Assembly: GCF_010435915.1 (NCBI RefSeq)
Contig: NZ_JAAFZH010000001.1
Location: 434,001 to 498,000, forward strand
Origin: Spirosoma terrae
GTDB taxonomy: Bacteria > Bacteroidota > Bacteroidia > Cytophagales > Spirosomataceae
DNA length: 64,000 nt
Reading direction: 5' to 3'
Shown here: positions 53,773 to 63,803 of the stretch, piece by piece
How the letters are laid out: every line of letters begins with the position of its first letter
Numbering within the stretch: position 1 is the stretch's first letter
The notes under the pieces: model-generated
Databases searched by the model: none
Told to the model about the DNA's origin: nothing
The model's input: only the letters and a program-made list of their open reading frames with translations
Made by a program: the position numbers and the translations under genes

Positions 53773-55707
53773 ATGCTGATTACCCCTGGCAGTCTTCTGG
53801 CCACCATCAACACGCCTGACGATCTTCGTAAACTCGATAAATCCCGCCTGCCCCAACTCGCCGACGAATTACGCCAATTTATTATTGACGATGTATCTGT
53901 CTATGGTGGGCACTTTGGTGCCAGCCTTGGCGTGGTGGAGCTGACCGTGGCGTTACATTACGTGTTTAATACGCCCGACGATCAATTAATCTGGGACGTA
54001 GGCCACCAGGCTTATGGGCACAAGATCTTAACGGGTCGTCGCGATCGTTTTCATACCAACCGGTTCTATAAAGGACTGTCTGGTTTTCCGAAGCGGAAAG
54101 AAAGTGTGTACGACTCATTTGGTGTCGGCCACTCATCAACATCGATTTCGGCCGCATTAGGGATGGCTGTAGCCTCGAAACTTCAGGGTAAAATGCAACG
54201 GAACCACATTGCTGTGATTGGCGATGGGGCTATGACTGCTGGCGAAGCTTTTGAAGGAATGAACCATGCTGGCGCAACAGACAGTAATCTGCTGATTGTG
54301 CTAAATGATAACTGCATGAGTATCGACCCCAACGTGGGGGCTTTACGTGAGTACCTGACTGATATCACTACGTCGCAAACCTACAATAAGGTTAAAGACG
54401 AGGTGTGGAATTTGCTCGGTAAGATGAGCAAGTTTGGTAAAAGCGCTCAGGATATTGTATCCAAGATTGAGTCGGGTATCAAATCATCGTTGTTAGACCA
54501 GAGTAATCTGTTTGAATCGCTCAACCTGCGTTATTTTGGTCCAATTGATGGGCATGATATCGATCATCTGGTCAGTGTGCTGGATGATCTTAAAAATATT
54601 CCCGGCCCCAAGCTTTTACACGTACTGACCGTGAAAGGGAAAGGATACGGGCCTGCCGAAAAGGACCAGACCAAATGGCATGCACCCGGTTTGTTCGACA
54701 AGGTAACCGGTGTTATTAAGAAAAAGGTTTACGATACGCCACAGCCGCCTAAATATCAGGACGTTTTCGGTAATACGTTGGTAGAACTGGCTGAACAGAA
54801 TCCACGTATTGTGGGTGTTACGCCTGCCATGCCCTCGGGATCATCAATGAATATCATGATGAAGGCAATGCCTGAACGAGCTTTCGACGTAGGCATTGCG
54901 GAACAACACGCTGTTACGTTCTCGGCTGGAATGGCTACGCAGGGCGAGGTTGTCTTCTGCAATATATACTCTACGTTCATGCAGCGGGCTTATGATCAGG
55001 TCATTCACGACGTTTGTATTCAGGAGCTTCCGGTTGTTTTCTGTCTGGATCGGGCTGGTTTCGCCGGAGCCGATGGACCTACCCACCACGGTGCGTATGA
55101 TCTGGCCTTCATGCGGTGTATTCCAAACATGATTGTGGCGGCACCCATGAACGAACAGGAGCTACGTAACATGATGTTTACAGCCCAGTCTGACGAGGTG
55201 CAGCGCGGAAAACAGGCCTTCACGATTCGGTATCCGAGAGGAGAGGGTACGATGCCTAACTGGCGCACGCCCCTGGAAAAACAGGAGATTGGAAAAGGTC
55301 GCCTGATTTCTGATGGAGAAGACGTAGCGATTCTGACAATTGGCCATATCGGTAATTATGCAGTGGAAGCTACTCGGATGCTGGCTAAAGAAGGCGTGCA
55401 GCCTGCTCATTTCGATATGCGTTACGTTAAACCGCTGGACGAAGAATTGCTTCATCGGATTTTTAGCCGGTTCGATCGGATACTCACCGTTGAGGATGGT
55501 TGCTTAATGGGCGGTTTTGGTAGTGCGGTGCTGGAATTTATGGCCAATCATGGCTACATGGCCCGCGTAAAACGATTAGGCATTCCAGATGCCATTGTAG
55601 AGCATGGCGAGCAGATTGAGCTACACCATGAGTGTGGTTTCGATCCGCAAGGTATTGCCGATGCCGTTCGAGAACTACTTTTTACCGGCCGAGCAATAAC
55701 GGTTTAA
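53773..55707 (+). CDS. dxs: 1-deoxy-D-xylulose-5-phosphate synthase
   Basis: This 644-residue thiamine-diphosphate enzyme joins pyruvate and glyceraldehyde 3-phosphate, the entry step of the MEP isoprenoid pathway. The thiamine-binding region reads GDGAMTAGEAFEGMNHAG and LIVLNDNCMSID, and the catalytic transketolase core has GVGHSSTSISAALGMA and DVGIAEQHAVTFSAG (catalytic Glu). The C-terminal transketolase domain is complete. Together with the prenyl synthetase gene at 42344 it shows a bacterial isoprenoid route. It is followed by a repeat hairpin and then aspartate kinase. Confidence 0.96.
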   Translation: MLITPGSLLATINTPDDLRKLDKSRLPQLADELRQFIIDDVSVYGGHFGASLGVVELTVALHYVFNTPDDQLIWDVGHQAYGHKILTGRRDRFHTNRFYKGLSGFPKRKESVYDSFGVGHSSTSISAALGMAVASKLQGKMQRNHIAVIGDGAMTAGEAFEGMNHAGATDSNLLIVLNDNCMSIDPNVGALREYLTDITTSQTYNKVKDEVWNLLGKMSKFGKSAQDIVSKIESGIKSSLLDQSNLFESLNLRYFGPIDGHDIDHLVSVLDDLKNIPGPKLLHVLTVKGKGYGPAEKDQTKWHAPGLFDKVTGVIKKKVYDTPQPPKYQDVFGNTLVELAEQNPRIVGVTPAMPSGSSMNIMMKAMPERAFDVGIAEQHAVTFSAGMATQGEVVFCNIYSTFMQRAYDQVIHDVCIQELPVVFCLDRAGFAGADGPTHHGAYDLAFMRCIPNMIVAAPMNEQELRNMMFTAQSDEVQRGKQAFTIRYPRGEGTMPNWRTPLEKQEIGKGRLISDGEDVAILTIGHIGNYAVEATRMLAKEGVQPAHFDMRYVKPLDEELLHRIFSRFDRILTVEDGCLMGGFGSAVLEFMANHGYMARVKRLGIPDAIVEHGEQIELHHECGFDPQGIADAVRELLFTGRAITV

Positions 55708-55718
55708 GATTTTTTTTT

Positions 55719-55775
55719 GACAGGATTACAGAATTGACAGGATTTTTCTAATCTTGTTGAGGCTGTAATCCTGTC
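55719..55775. repeat. 13-bp inverted repeat between dxs and aspartate kinase
   Basis: GACAGGATTACAG (55719-55731) and CTGTAATCCTGTC (55763-55775) are exact complements. T-runs flank both outer sides, and inner GACAGGATTTTT repeats part of the left arm. The hairpin resembles a family of dispersed GACAGGATTACAG palindromes seen in other Bacteroidota, and can also act as a terminator of dxs. Confidence 0.75.
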
Positions 55776-55788
55776 TTTTTTATTTGTT

Positions 55789-57030
55789 ATGAACGTATTC
55801 AAGTTTGGTGGAGCTTCCGTAAAAGATTCAGCTGGCGTAAAAAATCTGGTAGATATTGTCCGTACACAAGGGCAAGGCGCCGTGGTGGTTATATCGGCAA
55901 TGGGTAAAACAACCAATTCGCTCGAAGAATTGGTACGGGCTTATATGACGCTGAAGACCACTACGTGCAAAGCCCGGTTAGAAGACATCCGTACGTATCA
56001 TGAGACTATCATGAGCGAATTGATGGGCAATTTTGAACAGGCTAAGCAGACATTACGCGATCTGGACGAGATCATAAAGCAACCGCTGACAGGTACGTAT
56101 GATGAAGTGTACGATCAGATTGTTTCCTTAGGGGAGGTGTTGTCGACTCAGATCGTTGCTGCCTATATGAACGCAGTGGGCGTAACGGCACAATGGACTG
56201 ATGCCCGTCAGTTAATTAGTACCGATGCTACGTTTCGGGAAGGTCGTGTTGATTGGAAAGAAACGGCTAAACGCGTAACGCAAACGATCAAAAGAGGGGG
56301 CATTACGATAACCCAGGGTTTTCTAGGACAGGCGCCCAACGGGCGGACTACGACGCTCGGACGGGAAGGTTCTGATTATACAGCGGCTATTTTGGCTTAT
56401 TGTCTTAACGCCGATAGTGTTACCATTTGGAAAGATGTACCGGGGGTATTGAATGCTGATCCTAAATGGTTTGATGAAACGGTGTTGCTGGAGAAAATAA
56501 CGTATCAGGATGCTATTGAGTTGGCTTATTATGGGGCTACGGTCATTCATCCTAAAACAATAAAGCCGCTACAGAATAAAGGCATTCCGCTCTTCGTACG
56601 CTCGTTTCTGAAGCCTGAGGCTCCGGGCACTGTTATCGGCAACTATGAGCATCACCTGATGATTCCTTCCTTTATATTCAAGGTAAATCAGGTACTGGTG
56701 TCGTTGCATCCGAACGACTTTTCTTTTATTGCAGAAGATAATCTGAGCCGGATTTTCGGCCGATTCGCGCAGGCTGGGGTTAAGATCAATCTGATGCAGA
56801 ATACAGCAATTAGCTTTTCGGTCGTAATCGATAACAACCCCGACCGTGTTCCGGCACTATTGGACCAGTTAAAGCAGGATTTTCGGGTCAACTATAATAA
56901 CAATCTGGAATTGATTACGATACGTTATTACGATCAGAGTACAATTGATCGGGTGTTGGTCAACAAGAAATTATTGCTGGAGCAGAAAAGCCGTTATACC
57001 GTACAGCTAGTCGTAAAGGACTTGGGATAA
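55789..57030 (+). CDS. lysC: Aspartate kinase
   Basis: This 413-residue enzyme phosphorylates aspartate, the first step toward lysine, threonine, methionine and diaminopimelate. The kinase domain has the N-terminal KFGGASVKD signature and FLGQAPNGRTTTLGREGSDY. ACT domains at the C-terminus (NLMQNTAISFSVVID and the following strand) would bind an end product such as lysine or threonine. No homoserine dehydrogenase domain is fused. It begins 13 bases after the repeat hairpin and is followed by a 24-bp inverted repeat, so it is a single-gene transcript. Confidence 0.93.
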   Translation: MNVFKFGGASVKDSAGVKNLVDIVRTQGQGAVVVISAMGKTTNSLEELVRAYMTLKTTTCKARLEDIRTYHETIMSELMGNFEQAKQTLRDLDEIIKQPLTGTYDEVYDQIVSLGEVLSTQIVAAYMNAVGVTAQWTDARQLISTDATFREGRVDWKETAKRVTQTIKRGGITITQGFLGQAPNGRTTTLGREGSDYTAAILAYCLNADSVTIWKDVPGVLNADPKWFDETVLLEKITYQDAIELAYYGATVIHPKTIKPLQNKGIPLFVRSFLKPEAPGTVIGNYEHHLMIPSFIFKVNQVLVSLHPNDFSFIAEDNLSRIFGRFAQAGVKINLMQNTAISFSVVIDNNPDRVPALLDQLKQDFRVNYNNNLELITIRYYDQSTIDRVLVNKKLLLEQKSRYTVQLVVKDLG

Positions 57031-57045
57031 ACAGAAGTCTGACTT

Positions 57046-57110
57046 TCACAAACGCACAAAGGACACGGAGAAAAGATCATTAGCTATCCGTGTCCTTTGT
57101 GCGTTTGTGA
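57046..57110. repeat. Perfect 24-bp inverted repeat between convergent genes
   Basis: The arm at 57046-57069 (containing ACAAACGCACAAAGGACACG) and the exact complement at 57087-57110 enclose a 17-base loop. It lies between the stop of aspartate kinase and the end of the convergent PorP/SprF gene and can terminate both. Arm length is unusually long for a terminator, and cacaaagga-type palindromes recur in related genomes. Confidence 0.8.
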
Positions 57111-57137
57111 GCGTTAAAAGCTAACTACGTAACGAAT

Positions 57138-58169
57138 TTAAAACTTAGGGCAAGGAAGTTTTTTATCCCGCTTACGCACACCGGGCCGCCGGCCTTCTGG
57201 CTTTTCAAAGATGTAGGAAAGCGACAATTCGTGCGATCCACCACTGTTTCCGAGAGTCGAGATGGTGAAATCGTAGCTATACCCGATAGAGAATTTGTCC
57301 ATTCGCCAACCGGCCAGTAAAGCAACAGCATCGTGGTTATTGATCGTTTGCTCGTATTTTTTGAAGGGAATACCCCGATAATAAGCGCCCACCGTTAGCG
57401 GAGCATAGGTCAAATAAGCGCCAATATCTAACTGATCGTATTTCCCCTGAAATTTATAGAGTACAACGGGCGAAAAACTGATTTCCCGGTCCATCTCGTC
57501 GGCCAGACCCGTGAAGCCGCCCAACGGAATACGTAGCCCGGCTTGAATCCCACCTTTAATAGGCAATCGATTTTGACCACTCACAAAGAAGCCCTGATCA
57601 GGCCGGTTAATGTGATGAGCCGAGGCTCCCAGCCAGAACCAGTCCGAATAAAACAAAGCCCCTGTCGAGAAATCCAAATATTTATTTACTGGTGAGCCAC
57701 CTAACAGCATAGGGTCCTGCGAAACGCTGCCCGTAATAAACCCTTGCTCAGTGAACTGATCACCAGTAGTTAAACCAAAATAATTTACGTTCCGATTAAC
57801 GTATGACCCCTGCAAACCTAAACGAATAAAAGAGGATTCGCTCACCTGAAACTGGTATGCATATTGCAACCCTATTTCGGTAGATTGAATCCTTCCTTGA
57901 CCCTGGTTATCATTCTGGATCAATAAACCAACACCACTGTTAACACGATCAAAATAATGGTCTAAACCAATCATCGTTGTAACGTAGTTCGTAATGGCGG
58001 GCCATTGGTTTCGATAGTTGGCCGTAATGCGTGGAGCCAGCGCCGACCCGGCAAACGCTGGGTTCAGATAAAGCGGGGCGGCATAAAACTGGGTAAACTG
58101 TGGGTCTTGGGCGAAGGCCAGTCGACTGACCGCCAACAACAAAACCGACATCACGTATTTCTTACTCAT
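57138..58169 (-). CDS. PorP/SprF family outer-membrane protein
   Basis: This 343-residue outer-membrane protein is of the PorP/SprF family, which works with type IX secretion and gliding machinery. Its signal peptide ends AFAQ, and the mature protein opens DPQFTQFYAAPLYLNPAFAG, the signature start of the family. Beta-barrel strands follow, ending FEKPEGRRPGVRKRD. It is divergent from the large C-terminal-domain protein gene, the usual pairing: PorP/SprF-type barrels help secrete or anchor CTD type B partners. Confidence 0.94.
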   Translation of the reverse strand: MSKKYVMSVLLLAVSRLAFAQDPQFTQFYAAPLYLNPAFAGSALAPRITANYRNQWPAITNYVTTMIGLDHYFDRVNSGVGLLIQNDNQGQGRIQSTEIGLQYAYQFQVSESSFIRLGLQGSYVNRNVNYFGLTTGDQFTEQGFITGSVSQDPMLLGGSPVNKYLDFSTGALFYSDWFWLGASAHHINRPDQGFFVSGQNRLPIKGGIQAGLRIPLGGFTGLADEMDREISFSPVVLYKFQGKYDQLDIGAYLTYAPLTVGAYYRGIPFKKYEQTINNHDAVALLAGWRMDKFSIGYSYDFTISTLGNSGGSHELSLSYIFEKPEGRRPGVRKRDKKLPCPKF

Positions 58170-58404
58170 AACGACGATATGATGGCAAAGACTAGGCCAA
58201 CTTTATGATTGCAACATTCTTAACGTAAAAAGAGTATTTATTTACATAATACAATCGCTAAAATTAGCCGTATTTAAAGCGATTTTTACGGTTGGCAGAC
58301 GATAAAATTTTAATGGATTGACTTCGTTTATACTAACGTAATGCCCCCGTTGTCTGTTATGCCAGGGGTCGAAATTGTGCAGGAGGGCTTATTCAGCGTT
58401 TTTC

Positions 58405-61400
58405 ATGATAACTTTTATTAACCGTCTTCGTGTCGTTGGGCTTTGGGCCGTGCTACTGCTGCTGGCGGGAGTAACTACGTCTTGGGCACAAGCGATCAAA
58501 ATTAGCGGCAAGGCATGTGTGCCTGATGTAGAGTGTGATCCTGATAGTGTAGTATTTACTGATAGTATTAGGACCGGAATAACAACTCGTGTCTGGAATT
58601 TTGGTGATGGTAACACTCTTACAACGCAAAATGATTCCATCGCAAAACATGTTTATCAACAGGCCACTACGCTTACTCCATTTACAGTCACGTTAACACG
58701 GACAATTAATGGCGTGAGTGTAGTATCCACAAGATCAATCAGAGTTGGTAATAGGCCACAATCATTCTCAAACTGGCGGACGGATACAACAATTTGTAAA
58801 GGAGAAGTAATAACCCTGGACCCTTACAACGGTAGTGAGCAAACCCGATATAATTATTTATGGTACCCCAAAGGCGATACCACACAAAGTATAAAAGTAG
58901 ATAGCTCAGGATGTTATTCGGTAGAAGCTATTGACCCTATAACGGGCTGTACGTATCAGGATCGGATTAATGTTGATGTGTGCGGGGAGCAGAAACAATC
59001 GCAGGGGTCAAAGTGGTACTTTGGGGCGAACGCTGGTCTTGATTTTAGTGGGGGAGGTTCTCCGCAACCCATCACAGACGGCAAGCTGAATACGATAGAA
59101 GGATCATCGTCTATTTCAAATACCAAAGGGGTTTTGTTGTTCTATACCGACGGGATCACGATTTATGATAAAGATGGCGAACCGATGAAGTCGCTGGTTC
59201 CGGGCGATACAGGGGCTGTCCAGATTCCATTAAAAGGGAATAAAAACTCTACGCAATCGGCGCTTATTGTACCCAAGCCAACCTGCCGGGGATGTGAATA
59301 CTTGTATTACGTCTATACTACGTCCGAAATTCGTGGGCAGAAAACACTGACGTATAGTGTAGTCGATATGCGTCAGAATGCAGGTAAAGGCGCTGTTGTT
59401 GAGAAAAATATTCCTTTATCTGATAAGGCAACCGAGCAATCGGCATCAGTACGTAATGACCGCGATTCAACCTATTGGGTCATATCCCGGATTTATGGAA
59501 CAAACACGTTCGAAATTCGCCACCTGACTACCAGTGAAACGCCAACCGTAACGACCTACAGCGGAGGGCAGACGCTGGATTCGTTAACGAACGGAGAAGG
59601 ATATATTAAAATCGGGCCTGCCGATACCACTGGTGGCAATACGGGTAATCGGCCAATGGCGGTAGTGATTCCGGGACCACCTAAAAACTCCATTGATTTG
59701 TATACGTTCAACGACTCTACGGGAGTGATGAAATTTGAACGAACGCTCGATCTGGGAGCGGCTCCGCCCAAGGCCTATGGGGTTGAATTTTCGCCCGATG
59801 GTAATAATCTATACGTAACGATGCTGGCTGATACCAATTCCGATGGCAGTCAGAAGGGCTCATCCTATATTCTCAAGTACGATCTGACGCAAAGCGATTC
59901 ATTGCTGGCCTCATCCCGAACGGTAGTCGATAGCAGTACTACCCGCCAATATGGTTCGGTTCAGATCGGGCCCGATGGTAGGGTGTATGTTGCCATAAAA
60001 GGAAGTAGTACGCTAGGCGTAATCGAAAACCCAAACGGTGGGTTACTGGATAGCTTACGTTTCAATCCCGAAGGCCAAACGCTGGGCGGCAAGACAAGCC
60101 AGTTAGGTTTACCGAACCTGGTGACCAACTTTAATGAACCGTCGAGCGGGCCGGGTATTACGTATTCCGATACCTGTACTAATGCGCCAACCGTATTCCA
60201 GATCAGCCCGAACTGTCCGAAATTGAAAGAAACGTATACCGTTACGTTCGGCGATGGAAGTGCGCCTGTATCGACAACGTCTACCCAGCCTATCACCCAT
60301 GCGTACGCTAATCCGGGTCAATATCCGATTAGTTTGCACATTGTTACCAGAACCAGCTCTGGTGGTATTTGTAAAGACACGCTCATTAAAGATACACTGA
60401 CAATTCTCGAAACGCCCCCCGATATAAAGCTAGGAGCCGACACGGCCATCTGTAACCGGAAAGGGATTACGCTGGATATGAAAGTAAATGCTAAGCTTTA
60501 CGCCTGGGTGGTTAACGGAGCCGTAAGGGGTAGGCAGCGAACCATAAAGCTGGAATTGCCGGGCTTTTACACTGTCATCGCCCTGGCCGCTAATGGAGAA
60601 TGTTTTAAGAGCGATACCATCAATGTTCAGATAAAACCAGTTCCGTCGCTTAATCTGGGTCCCGATACGGTATTTTGCTATCGCACATCGGTCAATCTGA
60701 CTGTGCCTCAACAAACCTGGCGGGAGTTTCAGTGGAGTAACGGCGGCAATACACGGACAATTACCGTATCGAACGCGGGAACGTACATTGTAACGGCCCG
60801 TTCTGCAGAAATTGACGGCGCTGTTTGTGAAAACTCGGATACAATCAACGTAGCAGAATTGCCCAAGGTACGGGTAGCTGCTAACCTGACGCAACCACGG
60901 TCCTGTACATCGGCTGATGGCGCTATTCTCTTAACGCCGACGCCTGCCGGCGTTTACAACTACGCCTGGACACGATCGGATGGAGCCGTTTTGCCGGGAA
61001 CAACCAATCAGCAGACTGGTTTGCTGGAAGGAGGCTATAGAATCTCCGTGACCGATACATTGCATGGGTGTAAACTCGACACGGCTTTTACATTAAAATC
61101 AGCCGCCAACCAATTGGTACTGTCACCTATTGTCCGAGATGCTTTGTGTAGTACGCCTAACAGCGGAACAATCAGTCTGAACATATCCGGTGGAACTGCG
61201 GTGAGTTATATATGGCTCGATCTCAATAATAATCAGCTGGCAAATACGCCCGTGTTTGGTGCAGCTGCGCCCGGTTTGTATAACGTACAGGTAACCGATG
61301 CGAATGGATGTAAGGCGCTGGAAGATAGTATAAAAGTAGGGTTGGATAGCTCCGGCTTTGCTCGACTTGCCCCGCAGTACCTTAAGTGCATAGGCGCTAA

Positions 61401-62079
61401 CGTAACGTTAGCGCCGGAGGATGCCCAGCAGCCCGGTAATACGTATCAATGGAGTACCGGCGACTCGTCGCCGTCCATCGTCGTAACACAGCCTGGTACG
61501 TATAGTCTGGTAGTACGTAACACGCAAACGGGCTGCGTTGGACGTAGCAGAACGCAGGTGGGCGACAGGGCGGCTCCGCCATTCTCATTACCAGCCGAAG
61601 CCGTCTTATGCGAAGGCGATCGGGGAGTGATTCAGCTTGTTGCCAACGGAGCCGCTAATTTGCGTTATTTATGGTTGAATAGGGGGGATACCACGAGGGC
61701 AATTACCGTAGATCGGATTGGTCAGTATCAGGTTGTGGTTACTGATCCGCAGGGGTGTACAGCCACTGGCGTGTCGCTCGTCATTAACAAATGCGAACCA
61801 CGCGTGAACGTACCGGATGCTTTTACGCCGAACAACGACGGAGTTAACGATATGCTTCAGGTATTCTCGTCCTACGTAACCGACTATCAGCTGCGCGTCT
61901 ATAATCGATGGGGGGAGGTAATATTTACGGCGCATCATCCCGACGAAAAATGGGATGGAACCTACAAGGGAATGCTGTATCCGCCCATGCTTTACCCCTA
62001 CGTAATTACCTACAAAAGTGAGTCATATCCAGAGCGGGGAACGGTTGTAAAACGAGGGTCTGTCCTACTGGTCAGATAG
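58405..62079 (+). CDS. Large secreted protein with PKD repeats and gliding-type C-terminal domain
   Basis: This roughly 1224-residue protein starts from the ATG at 58405 (MITFINRLRVVGLWAVLL); a TTG at 58375 opens the frame ten codons earlier. The signal peptide ends WAQA. PKD-like domains follow (VWNFGDGNTLTTQN and VTFGDGSAPVSTTS), with a middle region like a propeller-type repeat domain. Several disulfide-rich or Ig-like repeats with TYQWSTGD or FQWSNGG motifs come next. The end VPDAFTPNNDGVNDMLQVF, WDGTYKG and KRGSVLLVR is the type B T9SS sorting domain. It should be exported and attached to the surface, with the divergent PorP/SprF protein as probable partner. Confidence 0.92.
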   Translation: MITFINRLRVVGLWAVLLLLAGVTTSWAQAIKISGKACVPDVECDPDSVVFTDSIRTGITTRVWNFGDGNTLTTQNDSIAKHVYQQATTLTPFTVTLTRTINGVSVVSTRSIRVGNRPQSFSNWRTDTTICKGEVITLDPYNGSEQTRYNYLWYPKGDTTQSIKVDSSGCYSVEAIDPITGCTYQDRINVDVCGEQKQSQGSKWYFGANAGLDFSGGGSPQPITDGKLNTIEGSSSISNTKGVLLFYTDGITIYDKDGEPMKSLVPGDTGAVQIPLKGNKNSTQSALIVPKPTCRGCEYLYYVYTTSEIRGQKTLTYSVVDMRQNAGKGAVVEKNIPLSDKATEQSASVRNDRDSTYWVISRIYGTNTFEIRHLTTSETPTVTTYSGGQTLDSLTNGEGYIKIGPADTTGGNTGNRPMAVVIPGPPKNSIDLYTFNDSTGVMKFERTLDLGAAPPKAYGVEFSPDGNNLYVTMLADTNSDGSQKGSSYILKYDLTQSDSLLASSRTVVDSSTTRQYGSVQIGPDGRVYVAIKGSSTLGVIENPNGGLLDSLRFNPEGQTLGGKTSQLGLPNLVTNFNEPSSGPGITYSDTCTNAPTVFQISPNCPKLKETYTVTFGDGSAPVSTTSTQPITHAYANPGQYPISLHIVTRTSSGGICKDTLIKDTLTILETPPDIKLGADTAICNRKGITLDMKVNAKLYAWVVNGAVRGRQRTIKLELPGFYTVIALAANGECFKSDTINVQIKPVPSLNLGPDTVFCYRTSVNLTVPQQTWREFQWSNGGNTRTITVSNAGTYIVTARSAEIDGAVCENSDTINVAELPKVRVAANLTQPRSCTSADGAILLTPTPAGVYNYAWTRSDGAVLPGTTNQQTGLLEGGYRISVTDTLHGCKLDTAFTLKSAANQLVLSPIVRDALCSTPNSGTISLNISGGTAVSYIWLDLNNNQLANTPVFGAAAPGLYNVQVTDANGCKALEDSIKVGLDSSGFARLAPQYLKCIGANVTLAPEDAQQPGNTYQWSTGDSSPSIVVTQPGTYSLVVRNTQTGCVGRSRTQVGDRAAPPFSLPAEAVLCEGDRGVIQLVANGAANLRYLWLNRGDTTRAITVDRIGQYQVVVTDPQGCTATGVSLVINKCEPRVNVPDAFTPNNDGVNDMLQVFSSYVTDYQLRVYNRWGEVIFTAHHPDEKWDGTYKGMLYPPMLYPYVITYKSESYPERGTVVKRGSVLLVR

Positions 62080-62101
62080 TGTTTTTCTGCGTTTTTTTTC
62101 G

Positions 62102-62109
62102 TATTTTTG
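62102..62109 (+). promoter_or_regulatory. Likely -7 promoter box of ruvB
   Basis: TATTTTTG matches TAnnTTTG exactly, 71 bases before the ruvB ATG, with a T-rich stretch just upstream. Confidence 0.45.
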
Positions 62110-62180
62110 AAGTAAACGGTATGGCTAAAAACACGCAAAATAATGTGTGATTTTAGCCATAAACGCACTAAAACAAAACC

Positions 62181-63209
62181 ATGCGAAACGACTTTCTGAA
62201 AGGAACGGGCGAGGGAATGTCGGCTACCGACAAAGAAATCGAACGGGCACTTCGACCGCTTTCATTCGAAGACTTTACCGGGCAGGCTAAAGTTCTCGAC
62301 AATCTCGAAGTATTCGTTCGGGCTGCTATGCAGCGAGGTGATGCCCTTGATCATGTACTACTACATGGTCCTCCGGGACTGGGTAAAACAACCCTATCAC
62401 ATATTATCGCCAATGAACTCAATGCCAATATCAAGATGACTTCTGGTCCGGTTCTGGATAAACCCAGTGACCTGGCTGGTCTGCTGACCAATTTGCAGCC
62501 AAACGACGTACTGTTTATTGACGAGATTCATCGACTGAATCCAATTGTAGAAGAGTATCTGTATTCGGCAATGGAAGATTATAAAATCGATATTATGCTC
62601 GATTCTGGTCCCAATGCCCGAACCGTACAGATCAAACTAAATCCCTTTACGCTGATCGGCGCCACTACTCGGGCCGGAATGTTGACATCGCCATTGCGGG
62701 CGCGTTTTGGCATTAGCTGCCGTCTGGAGTATTACGACGCTAAATTGTTGACCAGCATCATTCAGCGCTCGTCGGCTATTCTGGGAACGCCTATCGACGA
62801 GCAGGGGGCTTATGAGATTGCCCGTCGTAGTCGCGGGACACCACGTATTGCTAATAACCTGTTGCGCCGGACGCGCGATTTTGCCCAGGTGAAGGGAAAT
62901 GGTTATATCAACGTTGACATTGCAGAGATTGCGCTAAGTGCGCTTGATGTTGACCAGAATGGACTTGATGATATGGACAATCGAATTTTATCGACGATCA
63001 TTGAGAAGTTTAAAGGCGGTCCGGTTGGCCTTTCGACAATTGCTACTGCCTGTGGCGAGGAGTCCGAAACAATTGAAGAAGTATATGAGCCTTTTTTGAT
63101 TCAGGAAGGCTTTCTGAAGCGTACTTCACGTGGCCGTGAAGCCACCGAGAAAGCCTATATACACTTGGGCGTCATTCCGAATTATAAGACTGGGGAGCTA
63201 TTTGGCTGA
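62181..63209 (+). CDS. ruvB: Holliday junction branch migration ATPase RuvB
   Basis: This 342-residue AAA+ motor drives branch migration at Holliday junctions with RuvA. Walker A is in [12 protein letters not shown], Walker B in [10 protein letters not shown], sensor 1 in [10 protein letters not shown], and the arginine-finger region in [16 protein letters not shown]. The C-terminal winged helix has [16 protein letters not shown] and RTSRGREAT. The order and length are normal. It stands alone with its own promoter box and terminator. Confidence 0.97.
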   Translation: MRNDFLKGTGEGMSATDKEIERALRPLSFEDFTGQAKVLDNLEVFVRAAMQRGDALDHVLLHGPPGLGKTTLSHIIANELNANIKMTSGPVLDKPSDLAGLLTNLQPNDVLFIDEIHRLNPIVEEYLYSAMEDYKIDIMLDSGPNARTVQIKLNPFTLIGATTRAGMLTSPLRARFGISCRLEYYDAKLLTSIIQRSSAILGTPIDEQGAYEIARRSRGTPRIANNLLRRTRDFAQVKGNGYINVDIAEIALSALDVDQNGLDDMDNRILSTIIEKFKGGPVGLSTIATACGEESETIEEVYEPFLIQEGFLKRTSRGREATEKAYIHLGVIPNYKTGELFG

Positions 63210-63225
63210 TCAGGCGAGCAAAATG

Positions 63226-63258
63226 GAGCAAGGCCATTGAATTTGTCTGGCCTTGCTC
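63226..63258. terminator. Bidirectional hairpin between ruvB and the ArsR-type gene
   Basis: GAGCAAGGCCA (63226-63236) and TGGCCTTGCTC (63248-63258) are perfect complements around an 11-base loop. It lies 16 bases after the ruvB stop codon and just before the end of the convergent regulator gene. Confidence 0.75.
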
Positions 63259-63265
63259 TATAATA

Positions 63266-63574
63266 CTAATTCAAAATTTTGCTTTTGTAGATACAGTCAA
63301 TGACGTCAGAGACAGCTGAATCTACTAGGAAATAGTAAATGTTTTTTCCGCTACGTCGGATGTCTAAGATACCTTTGTCGCGCATGTTGATCAGATGATG
63401 TGAAATGAGAGACTGTTCGGCATTTAAATTTTTGTAGATTGTTGATACGTTCAGCTCTTTACTATCATTCAGCATCTGAATAATTCGTATGCGCAAAGGG
63501 TGAGCGACAGCCTTTAGCACATAGGCTGCTTTGTCTACTCGTCTTTCATCTTCTGTAGTCATTTCGGTAGCCAT
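63266..63574 (-). CDS. ArsR-family winged-helix regulator
   Basis: This roughly 102-residue transcription factor starts from the ATG at 63574 (MATEMTTEDERRVD); a TTG at 63586 is in frame. It shows AVAHPLRIRIIQMLNDSKEL and the recognition helix region NAEQSLISHHLINMRDKGIL, then the beta-wing DIRRSGKNIYYFLVD. ArsR proteins often repress metal- or stress-response genes; no clear metal-binding cysteine pair is visible, so the signal is unknown. It lies upstream of nothing on its own strand within 200 bases. Confidence 0.9.
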   Translation of the reverse strand: MATEMTTEDERRVDKAAYVLKAVAHPLRIRIIQMLNDSKELNVSTIYKNLNAEQSLISHHLINMRDKGILDIRRSGKNIYYFLVDSAVSDVIDCIYKSKILN

Positions 63575-63803
63575 ACAAGGACTCAATGGTTAGGTGTGCT
63601 TTATCTAAGTTAAGTTATTGAGATAATATTACTGCGGGTTAACAGGTCGTGAATGAGATATTATTTATTCAAAGGTAAAAATTGTATCCTATTATCGAAT
63701 GAGGATTGGTTTATGGGCCTTTTGAATAAACACAAAGACAAATATTAATAAATATAGCCTACCTACCAAAAAGTATTTTTTGGGAAATTATACTCGCAGG
63801 CCA

